A stretch of 23,722 nucleotides of DNA from JACDBE01 sp051002015 (GTDB lineage: Bacteria > Actinomycetota > Acidimicrobiia > Spongiisociales > UBA5794). The stretch's first letter is position 1; the number at the start of each line of letters is the position of its first letter. The stretch is taken from the NCBI GenBank assembly GCA_051002015.1, contig JBPCMS010000050.1, positions 1-23,722 of the forward strand. Direction: 5' to 3'. The notes below the pieces were generated by a model. The model was not told the DNA's origin. It searched no databases and worked only from the letters and a program-made list of their open reading frames with translations. The translations under genes were made by a program, and so were the position numbers. This document shows positions 1 through 5,862 of this stretch, in pieces.

Positions 1-279
1 GTCGAGGACGGTGACCTCCGGCAGCGCCTCTGCCAGCCGTAGGCGCATGCCAGCCACCGGCTCGACGGCGACCACCTCAGCCCCGGTGTCCATCAGCAGC
101 CCGGTGAGCTTGCCGGTCCCGGCGGCGGGGTCGCAGACCCGCCGCCCGGGGCCGATCCCGAGGCGGTGGCACAGCAGCGCCACCGCCTCGGGCGGGTAGC
201 CGGGACGGCCCGCATCGTAGTTGGCGGCAGCGACGTCGAACCCGGAGACACCGTCCCTGAGACGCCGATCGTCTGCCAT
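1..279 (-). CDS. Class I SAM-dependent methyltransferase (N-terminal part, cut by window edge)
   Basis: The minus-strand frame from the ATG at 279-277 is open for 93 codons to the left edge, so the gene is partial. The N-terminus has the F-D-x-A-A-x-x-Y-D-x-x-R-P-x-Y-P pattern (about residues 14-29) common at the start of type-11/25 methyltransferases. It is followed by SAM-binding motif I as VCDPAAGTGKLT (about residues 48-59) and an acidic post-I strand, VVAVEPV. The substrate cannot be told because the C-terminal substrate region is outside the window. The gene diverges from the S10 peptidase, with 76 bases between the two start codons that must hold both promoters. The family call is firm; small-molecule specificity is unknown. 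Confidence 0.82.
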   Translation of the reverse strand, partial: MADDRRLRDGVSGFDVAAANYDAGRPGYPPEAVALLCHRLGIGPGRRVCDPAAGTGKLTGLLMDTGAEVVAVEPVAGMRLRLAEALPEVTVLD

Positions 280-355
280 CTCGCCGACGTTAGACCCCGC
301 GGCCGCCGCCAACGGCAACGCTCGGTAGGCTGCGACGCCTCTGCCGAAGGGAACC

Positions 356-1903
356 ATGGCCGACGACGACGCCACCAAGAGCGCGGCAGCAGACACCGCC
401 GCTGGCGACAAGGACGCCAAGAAGGGCGAGACGCCGCCTCCACCCCCCCACCACGAGGACGTGGTGTCCGAGACCACCCACACCGTCACCATCGGCGGAA
501 AGCGGGTGGGGTACACGGTGCGGGCAGGGCACCTCGTCATCAAGGAGGAGGAGGGCAAGAAGCAGGCGTCGTTCTTCTCCGTCGCCTACACCCGCAACGC
601 GGTGCGTGACACCTCCAAGCGGCCGGTGGTGTTCTCGTTCAACGGCGGCCCGGGGTCGTCCTCGGTGTGGCTCCACCTCGGGATGTTCGGGCCGCGCCGG
701 GTCGAGCTGGGGCTCGAGGGGCAGGCCATGCCGGTGCCGGGTCGGCTGGTCGACAATGACCACTCGCTGCTCGACGCGGCCGACCTCGTCTTCATCGACC
801 CGGTGAGCACCGGGTACAGCAGGGCCATCCCCGAGGAGGAGGCCAAGCAGTTCCACCACTTCCGCAAGGACATCGAGTCGGTGGGCGAGTTCATCAGGCT
901 GTGGCTGACCCGGAACAACCGGTGGGGGTCACCCAAGTTCATCGCCGGCGAGTCGTACGGGACCACTCGATCGGCGGCGCTGGCCGGGCACCTCCTCAAC
1001 CGCCACGGGATGTACCTGAACGGTCTGATCCTCGTCTCGGCCATCCTCAACTTCGGCACATCGCCCTTCGACGCCAAGACGTGGACCTTCGACCGGGGCA
1101 ACGACGTCCCCTACATCGTCTTCCTGCCCACGTACACCGCAACCGCCTGGTACCACAAGCGGCTCCCCGCCGACCTGCAGCGCAGACCGCTACGCAAGGT
1201 ACTCGACGAGGTGGAGGCGTGGGCCTCCAACGAGTACGCCGTCGCCCTGCTGCGCGGATCCCGTCTGAGCCCGGAGCAGCGGGCCGATGTGGCCGCCACC
1301 CTGGCCCGTTACACCGGGCTGTCCGTCGAGTACGTGGAGCGCTGCGACCTGCGGATCGAGATCCTGTGGTTCTGCAAGGAGCTGCTGCGCGACCGGCGCC
1401 GTACCGTCGGCCGCATCGACTCCCGCTACACCGGGATCGACCGGTTCCAGGCGGGGGCGACGATGGAGAACGATCCCAGCCTCGACGCCACCATGGGGGT
1501 CTACACCTCGGCGCTCAACGCCTACGTCAGGGGCGAGTTGGGCTACGAGAGCGACCTGCCGTATGAGGTCCTGTCCGAGCGGGTGAACCCGTGGGACTAC
1601 GAGGAGTTCAAGAACGCCTACGTGGACGTCTCCGAGACCCTCCGGGAGACGATGAGCCGCAACCAGTTCATGAAGGTCTACATCGCCAACGGGTACTACG
1701 ACCTGGCCACCCCGCATTCCGCCACCGAGCACACGCTGGCCCACCTCGGGCTGGAGCCCGAGCTGACCGGCAACATCACCATGGCCTACTACGAGGGCGG
1801 CCACATGATGTATGTCCACCGCCGGGCGTTGGCCGAGATGGCAGACGACATCCGCCGCTTCATCCAGAAGACCCTGGCCACCCCGGCGGCGACAAACCTG
1901 TGA
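356..1903 (+). CDS. Peptidase S10-family serine carboxypeptidase, no signal peptide visible
   Basis: The 515-residue protein carries the S10 hallmarks: the oxyanion-region motif NGGPGSSS (residues 96-103), the nucleophile motif GESYG with Ser200, the acid in NGYYDLATP (Asp449), and the histidine in GGHMMYVH (His483). Members of this alpha/beta-hydrolase family remove C-terminal residues from peptides, usually at acidic pH. The first 40 residues are rich in Ala, Lys and Asp with a run of Pro, and show no hydrophobic signal segment or lipobox. Unlike the secreted or vacuolar eukaryotic enzymes it is therefore predicted to stay in the cytoplasm, unless exported by an unrecognised route. The start is the ATG at 356, preceded by GAAGGG at suitable spacing. 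A GC-rich hairpin follows the stop. Natural substrates are unknown. Confidence 0.9.
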   Translation: MADDDATKSAAADTAAGDKDAKKGETPPPPPHHEDVVSETTHTVTIGGKRVGYTVRAGHLVIKEEEGKKQASFFSVAYTRNAVRDTSKRPVVFSFNGGPGSSSVWLHLGMFGPRRVELGLEGQAMPVPGRLVDNDHSLLDAADLVFIDPVSTGYSRAIPEEEAKQFHHFRKDIESVGEFIRLWLTRNNRWGSPKFIAGESYGTTRSAALAGHLLNRHGMYLNGLILVSAILNFGTSPFDAKTWTFDRGNDVPYIVFLPTYTATAWYHKRLPADLQRRPLRKVLDEVEAWASNEYAVALLRGSRLSPEQRADVAATLARYTGLSVEYVERCDLRIEILWFCKELLRDRRRTVGRIDSRYTGIDRFQAGATMENDPSLDATMGVYTSALNAYVRGELGYESDLPYEVLSERVNPWDYEEFKNAYVDVSETLRETMSRNQFMKVYIANGYYDLATPHSATEHTLAHLGLEPELTGNITMAYYEGGHMMYVHRRALAEMADDIRRFIQKTLATPAATNL

Positions 1904-1921
1904 TCCCCACGCGGTGACCGA

Positions 1922-1949
1922 GCCCAGCCCCTCCTCGGGGCGGTTGGGC
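1922..1949 (+). terminator. Candidate hairpin terminator after the S10 peptidase gene
   Basis: Eighteen bases after the peptidase stop, GCCCAG (1922-1927) pairs with TTGGGC (1944-1949), including one G-U pair. CCCC (1928-1931) pairs with GGGG (1937-1940). This gives a ten-pair stem with a three-base bulge and a five-base loop. No T-tract follows, which is not unusual for GC-rich actinobacteria. The call rests only on position and pairing. Confidence 0.35.
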
Positions 1950-2167
1950 ATGGGGAGGGTGGCGGGCTACGGTAACCGCCACCGCCGTCTCCGGCATCGA
2001 GTCCGCGCCCGGCGCCGCCGTGCACATGACCTTCCTGGTCATCGACCCTGACCACACCCTGCACCGTCTCAACGCCGACGACGTCGCGACAACGGGCTCG
2101 CCGCGTGACCAACCTGTCCGCCAAACGGGGGCAACCTCAACCCCAGCCAACGATCGGCGGATCGAGG
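1950..2167. other. Intergenic stretch without a supported gene
   Basis: About 220 bases separate the peptidase terminator candidate from the 3' end of the DUF4177-like gene. On the plus strand roughly 1968-2180 reads without stops and contains a coding-like segment (MTFLVIDPDHTLHRL at about 2027-2071). It has no ribosome binding site, and I recognise no family. It may be a decayed gene fragment or chance in GC-rich DNA. Confidence 0.4.
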
Positions 2168-2392
2168 CTAGGCGGCGGCGTTCGGTCGCTTGAAGAAGAG
2201 CAGGTAGGCGTAGCCTTTGAGCTTGGACGAGAAGGCTCCATACAACGGGATCGACTCGTAGCTGACGAGTTCCCAACCTTCCCTTCCGCGCTGGTTCAGG
2301 CGCTCCCCGAAGCTGACGATCTCCTGTGCCTGGGCCTTGTTACTCCACCGATCGGCCATGCTGAACTCTTCGACCAAGTATTCCCACAACAT
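2168..2392 (-). CDS. Small DUF4177-like protein
   Basis: This encodes a 74-residue protein beginning MLWEYLVEEFS. It has a central segment with L-N-x-x-G-x-E-G-W-E-L-V-S and ends in an LFFKRP motif. This is the layout of DUF4177-type proteins (a short beta-rich fold, function unknown). I chose the ATG at 2392 because GGAGG (2402-2398) sits six bases upstream, an excellent ribosome binding site. An in-frame ATG at 2416 would add eight residues lacking family similarity and would bury that site. The gene stands alone, opposite in strand to the peptidase and the tRNA. No enzymatic motif is visible. Confidence 0.72.
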   Translation of the reverse strand: MLWEYLVEEFSMADRWSNKAQAQEIVSFGERLNQRGREGWELVSYESIPLYGAFSSKLKGYAYLLFFKRPNAAA

Positions 2393-2429
2393 CGGCAACC
2401 TCCGGATCGGGATCATTCAGTCGCGGACA

Positions 2430-2446
2430 AGCGTATCTGGTCAGAT
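2430..2446 (-). promoter_or_regulatory. Possible -10 element with adjoining inverted repeat upstream of the DUF4177-like gene
   Basis: On the minus strand TACGCT (2435-2430) fits a TAnnnT -10 box about 38 bases before the start codon. It touches a short inverted repeat, ATCTG-GT-CAGAT (plus strand 2435-2446). No convincing -35 is present. This is weak evidence from sequence shape only. Confidence 0.22.
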
Positions 2447-2619
2447 GCTGTGCCCCGCCTGTGCCGTGCGACGGTTCGCAACCGAGGGGCATGCGGGGCA
2501 GACGGTAGGATGGGGAAAGGTGAGGAGGTCTCGGGTGGTTGAATGCCTGAGAACCCATGCTGCGTAAGGGTTTCGACCAGACATCGCTACCTTTCAAATG
2601 ACCTCGGAATCATCGTCCT

Positions 2620-2695
2620 GCCCTCGTAGCTCAGGGGATAGAGCACCGGTTTCCTAAACCGGGTGTCGCAGGTTCGAATCCTGCCGGGGGCACCA
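2620..2695 (+). tRNA. tRNA-Arg (anticodon CCT), CCA end encoded
   Basis: A full cloverleaf folds. The acceptor GCCCTCG (2620-2626) pairs with CGGGGGC (2685-2691), with one G-U pair. The D stem is GCTC/GAGC, the anticodon stem CCGGT/ACCGG with loop TTCCTAA, and the T stem GCAGG/CCTGC with loop TTCGAAT. The five-base variable loop is GTGTC. The anticodon CCT reads AGG arginine codons. Discriminator A2692 is followed by genomic CCA (2693-2695). The 3' half of such tRNA genes is a common integration site for mobile elements, and an integrase remnant follows directly downstream. Confidence 0.96.
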
Positions 2696-2760
2696 CCGGA
2701 GCGGGCGCATGGCCGACGTCCCCCAGGCCTCGCTCCTCCTCGACGCCGACAAAGCCGTGA

Positions 2761-2952
2761 CTTACGGTCGCCGGCCGGCTCGGCCTCCGAGACACGTCGA
2801 CGGCACAGAAGGTCTACGGCCACCTCACAGCGGGCGCCGATACTTGGGCAGCCGGCATCGTCGGCTCAGCATTCGAACGACAGGAAGAGAAGAGGAGGGG
2901 TAGCGATGCCTCGTTGGACGACCGGCGAGGAGACGGTGAGCTTCCTGGTTGA
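2761..2952 (+). pseudogene. Remnant: C-terminal end of a tyrosine recombinase (integrase)
   Basis: In the frame beginning at 2761, just after an in-frame TGA at 2758-2760, the translation contains LTVAGRLGLRDTSTAQKVYG, then HLTAGADTWAAGIVGSAFER. This matches the end of phage-type tyrosine recombinases, where a V-x-x-R-L-G-H segment is followed by S-T and then by the nucleophilic tyrosine in Y-x-H-L. The tyrosine (codon 2815-2817) is kept, but the conserved histidine of LGH is a leucine. Everything upstream, including both catalytic arginines, is missing, so this is a dead fragment. It sits 65 bases from the tRNA-Arg 3' end, where an integrase gene would be expected after site-specific integration. 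Its tail carries the ribosome binding site of the following HEPN gene and overlaps that gene's start. Confidence 0.6.
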
Positions 2953-3400
2953 CCGCGGGAGACTCGAAGATCTCGGCGACGCTGATCTCGTCATGGCGGC
3001 AGCGACAGCCTTGAACCGGTCGACATTGCGGCTGCGGACCGCCGCCGCTGGCCTCGATGCCGGCGACATCGACGGCGCGTACTCGGCGGCATACGACGCC
3101 TACCGCATGGCCGCTGGGGCGCTGATCGTGCGCCAGGGGTTACGCGCCACGAGTGGAGAGGGATCGCATGTCACGGTCGAGGACGCGGTGGCGGCCCAAT
3201 TCGCCGATCAGATCCCGGCGTTCGGCAAGCCGACCTTCGAGCGGATGCGACGCACTCGCCACACCGCCCAGTACTTCGACCCGTCGGCGGCGCCGATCGA
3301 CAGAGGCGACGCAGAGTGGGCGCTCGAGACCAGCCGCCTCGCCGTGGCGGGCGCAGGCCAGGTGCTCTCCTCGCATCCGCCGGGTCGGTTCAATGAGTAA
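2906..3400 (+). CDS. HEPN-domain protein (putative toxin-like RNase partner)
   Basis: This is a 164-residue, mostly helical protein. Residues 34-80 form the first pair of helices and residues 92-155 the second half, with R-M-R-R-T-R-H (Arg113 to His119) matching the R-x(4-6)-H motif of HEPN ribonucleases, here as R-x5-H. A tyrosine (Tyr123) lies three residues past the histidine spacer. HEPN proteins of this size commonly act with a minimal nucleotidyltransferase, the type VII HepT/MntA systems. A nucleotidyltransferase gene lies directly opposite and overlaps its 3' end by 11 bases. The ATG at 2906 is preceded by AGGAGG at good spacing; longer upstream frames lack homology. Activity is inferred, not shown. 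Confidence 0.72.
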   Translation: MPRWTTGEETVSFLVDRGRLEDLGDADLVMAAATALNRSTLRLRTAAAGLDAGDIDGAYSAAYDAYRMAAGALIVRQGLRATSGEGSHVTVEDAVAAQFADQIPAFGKPTFERMRRTRHTAQYFDPSAAPIDRGDAEWALETSRLAVAGAGQVLSSHPPGRFNE

Positions 3401-3977
3401 GAACGAGCTCGAGACGCAGCATCGGCCGGCTAGTCACGGTGCCGTGGAACGAGCCGCTGCCCTCCTCGATCCACTGCGGATCGCGAACAGTCGCCTGGAC
3501 CTCTCGTCCCAGGCGCTCCTCGGCTCGGTGGAGGGCTTCGTACAACTCGTCACGGACGGGTGTGCCGAGGACGAGGACGTCGATGTCGCCCACTGCACGC
3601 TGGCCCGCCTCACCAGCGTGACGAGCCGCCCACGAGCCGTAGATGTAGGCTTCCTCGATTCCATCGATGCCTCGCAGCACATCGGCGACCACGGCGGGCA
3701 CGCCGAACGCCTTCGTGAGGATGTCTGCGAGACCGGCGTAATACGGACTCTCGGTGTTTGCCCTGACCAAGCGTGTCTGGCCGACCCGTCGGCTCGTGAC
3801 CAGCCCAGCAGCCTCGGCCCGCTTGATCTCCCTATGTACCGACGGGTGCGGGGTACCTGTGCGGTCGGAGATCTCGGTGAGGTTCAGCTCGAGGCTGGGA
3901 TCCCCCAGAAGCAAGGCAAGGATCTCCGCTTGCTGGGACGATCGCAGTATCGGCAGGAGGGCCGGCGTTCGGGTCAT
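3390..3977 (-). CDS. Winged-HTH / MNT nucleotidyltransferase fusion (putative antitoxin and autorepressor)
   Basis: From the ATG at 3977 this encodes 195 residues. Residues about 13-75 form a winged helix-turn-helix (ALLLGDPSLELNLTEISDRT, then a V-H-R-E-I recognition segment and a V-T-S-R-R-V-G wing). Residues about 105-195 are a minimal nucleotidyltransferase with GSW (114-116) and the metal-binding D-I-D (Asp131, Asp133). In HepT/MntA systems the MNT protein AMPylates the HEPN toxin; the fused HTH suggests it also represses its own promoter. A GTG at 4019 would add 14 residues. I prefer 3977 because a palindrome and a -10-like box lie just upstream. The frame ends inside the last codons of the HEPN gene on the other strand. 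Base composition is less GC-rich than the neighbours, consistent with acquisition. Confidence 0.76.
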   Translation of the reverse strand: MTRTPALLPILRSSQQAEILALLLGDPSLELNLTEISDRTGTPHPSVHREIKRAEAAGLVTSRRVGQTRLVRANTESPYYAGLADILTKAFGVPAVVADVLRGIDGIEEAYIYGSWAARHAGEAGQRAVGDIDVLVLGTPVRDELYEALHRAEERLGREVQATVRDPQWIEEGSGSFHGTVTSRPMLRLELVLTH

Positions 3978-3979
3978 AT

Positions 3980-4019
3980 CCACAGATTGAAGAATACTCT
4001 TCAATCCGTGGATAGTCAC
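3980..4019 (-). promoter_or_regulatory. Candidate promoter and palindromic operator of the HTH-MNT gene
   Basis: CCACAGATTGAAG (3980-3992) and CTTCAATCCGTGG (3999-4011) are inverted repeats matching at 12 of 13 positions around a six-base spacer. On the minus strand TATTCT (3996-3991) can serve as -10, with GTGACT (4019-4014) as a weak -35 at 17 bases. The -10 lies between the half-sites, so binding of the gene's own HTH protein would block RNA polymerase. Predicted transcription starts within a few bases of the ATG at 3977, so the message would be almost leaderless. Confidence 0.5.
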
Positions 4020-4116
4020 CCAAAGCCATGGTTGCGCTGATCGCGCGTCGGTAGCGAGGCCTTGCCGACCCCCTACCCGGCGGAAGGACTTGCCCCGCCT
4101 ACACTTTCGCCCTCCG

Positions 4117-4959
4117 ATGACTTCTTCCGACCCTACCGATCATCTCTACGACGTCACGGCCGAGGTCCCCACGGGCAAGTACCTCGCCCAGATGTGGGGG
4201 CGGCGCGACTTCGCGGTGGCGATGCCGTTCGAGGAGATCCGCCTCTCCCACCAGAACACCCTCCTGGGGAACATCTGGCATCTGGGGAACCCGCTCCTCA
4301 CCGTGGCGGTGTACTACCTGATCTTCGGGGTGGTGCTCCAGGTCACCCGGGGCGTCGAGAACTACATCCTGTGGCTGACCGTCGGGGTGTTCGCCTTCGG
4401 TCTGACCACCCGCACCGTCCTCGGCGGGGCCACCGCCATCTCATCGAACCGGGGACTGATGAAGTCGATCCGGTTCCCCCGGGCGTTGTTGCCGGTCTCG
4501 GTGACGATCAGCCGGCTGCTCACCTTCGGGTTCGAGCTGGCCGTGATCGCCGGCGTGGCCCTGGTCACCGGGGAGGGTATCTCCAAGCGCTGGCTGGCCC
4601 TCCCGCTGGTGCTCGGCGTGCATACCGCGCTCAACCTGGGGGGCGCCTTCATCGCCGCCCGGCTCAACGACGCCTTCCGCGACGTCCAGCAGATCATCCC
4701 GTTCATGTTCCGGCTGCTGACCTACGTCTCCGGGGTGATCTTCCCGGTCGACCGCTTCGTCACCCTGGGGAACGAGACGGTCGCGTGGATCATCGCCAAC
4801 AACCCGCTGTCGCGGATCCTCGAGCTCTACCGCTGGGTGTTCCTCGGCACCACCGTCGAGATCGGACATCTGATCTGGACGGTGGCGATCTCATTCGGCT
4901 TCCTCCTGGTCGGGTTCACCTTCTTCCGTGCCGCCGAGTGGCGCTACGGGAGGGCATGA
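4117..4959 (+). CDS. ABC-2 type polysaccharide exporter permease (Wzm/TagG-like)
   Basis: This is a 280-residue membrane protein with about six hydrophobic segments. It begins with an amphipathic region before E-E-I-R-L-S-H-Q-N-T-L-L-G-N-I-W, typical of the coupling region of Wzm/TagG permeases. The following Q-V-T-R-G-V-E-N-Y and I-S-S-N-R-G-L-M-K-S-I-R-F-P-R segments also fit ABC-2 glycan exporters. It should pair with the ATPase encoded next, whose ATG overlaps its stop as ATGA (4956-4959), to move a lipid-linked glycan outward across the cytoplasmic membrane. The ATG at 4117 is chosen; an in-frame ATG at 4090 would add nine residues before the usual start. A TACACT -10-like hexamer lies at 4100-4105. 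No glycosyltransferase genes are nearby, so the exported glycan is unknown. Confidence 0.86.
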   Translation: MTSSDPTDHLYDVTAEVPTGKYLAQMWGRRDFAVAMPFEEIRLSHQNTLLGNIWHLGNPLLTVAVYYLIFGVVLQVTRGVENYILWLTVGVFAFGLTTRTVLGGATAISSNRGLMKSIRFPRALLPVSVTISRLLTFGFELAVIAGVALVTGEGISKRWLALPLVLGVHTALNLGGAFIAARLNDAFRDVQQIIPFMFRLLTYVSGVIFPVDRFVTLGNETVAWIIANNPLSRILELYRWVFLGTTVEIGHLIWTVAISFGFLLVGFTFFRAAEWRYGRA

Positions 4960-5855
4960 TGGCCGAGGACCAGCGGCCGGAAGCGGTGGATCGACCGATC
5001 GCCGCCGATGCGCCGGCCGGCAAGCAGCGCCCCGAGCGCAGACGCCGCCCGGACCCCGAGGAGCGCCCCGACCCGGACGACCGCCCGAGGCGCCGCCCGA
5101 AGGCCAAGGACCTCCCGCTTCCGAAGGATCGTCCACTCTCGATCCGGGTGCAGGACCTCAAGATCGACTACGAGATCTTCGAGGACCGCCGCGCCGCCCT
5201 GCGCCAGCGCATCGTCACCAGGTCGGGGCCGGGACGCAGCCTGGTCCACGCCATCAGGGGCATCTCCTTGGACGTGTACGAGGGGGACTCCATCGGGGTG
5301 ATCGGCTCCAACGGGTCGGGCAAGTCGACCCTGCTCGCCGCCATCGCCGGGGTGCTCCCGATCACCGCAGGCGAGATCCTCGTCGCCGAGGAGCCCAAGC
5401 TGCTCGGGGTCGGCGACACCCTGCTCCCCGGCGCCAGCGGGCTGCGCAACATCCGGCTCGGGTGCCTGGCGCTGGGAATGACCTCGCACCAGGTGGACGA
5501 GAGCATCGACGAGATCGTCGAGTTCACCCAGTTGGGCGAGGCGATCAACCGGCCGCTGCGTACCTACTCGTCAGGGATGCGGGCCCGGCTCCAGTTCGCC
5601 ATCGCCACGTCGGTGCATCCGCGGATCCTGCTGATCGACGAGGCGCTGGCGGTGGGCGACCGCGCCTTCCGCAGACGCTCCGAGGAACGGATGCGGAACC
5701 TGCTCTCCGAAGCCGGGACCCTGGTGGTGGTGAGCCACAACCTCAACGAACTCAGCCGGCAGTGCACCAGGGGGCTGTGGATCGAGCAGGGCTACTTGCG
5801 CGCCGAGGGTGACATCGACGACGTCATCGAGCAGTACTCGGAATACGTCGCCTGA
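4956..5855 (+). CDS. ABC transporter ATP-binding protein (Wzt/TagH-like)
   Basis: This is a 299-residue ATPase with Walker A GSNGSGKST (residues 117-125), signature YSSGM (204-208), Walker B ILLIDE (224-229) followed by ALAVGD, and an H-loop SHN (260-262). The A-L-A-V-G-D sequence after Walker B and the R-G-I-S-L-D-V-Y-E-G-D segment are typical of polysaccharide-export ATPases. It lacks the extra C-terminal carbohydrate-binding domain found in some Wzt proteins. Residues about 20-60 form an unusual Arg/Pro/Asp-rich, probably disordered extension before the domain. Translation starts at ATG 4956 or the adjacent ATG 4959; the first overlaps the permease stop, implying coupled translation. It ends seven bases from the 3' end of the convergent UPF0182 gene. 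Confidence 0.88.
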   Translation: MMAEDQRPEAVDRPIAADAPAGKQRPERRRRPDPEERPDPDDRPRRRPKAKDLPLPKDRPLSIRVQDLKIDYEIFEDRRAALRQRIVTRSGPGRSLVHAIRGISLDVYEGDSIGVIGSNGSGKSTLLAAIAGVLPITAGEILVAEEPKLLGVGDTLLPGASGLRNIRLGCLALGMTSHQVDESIDEIVEFTQLGEAINRPLRTYSSGMRARLQFAIATSVHPRILLIDEALAVGDRAFRRRSEERMRNLLSEAGTLVVVSHNLNELSRQCTRGLWIEQGYLRAEGDIDDVIEQYSEYVA

Positions 5856-5862
5856 GCGGATC

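Noticed and set aside
2670..2695. The tRNA 3' end as an attachment site with a second copy in the window.
   Set aside because: I looked for a repeat of this 26-base stretch downstream and saw none, so no attachment pair is claimed.
2709..2903. Open frame of 64 codons starting with ATG just after the tRNA.
   Set aside because: No ribosome binding site, no family resemblance, and the overlapping frame carries the integrase-like C-terminus instead.
3832..4029. Short minus-strand frame starting at an ATG at 4029 next to the HTH-MNT gene.
   Set aside because: It overlaps the HTH domain in another frame and has no ribosome binding site or recognisable sequence.
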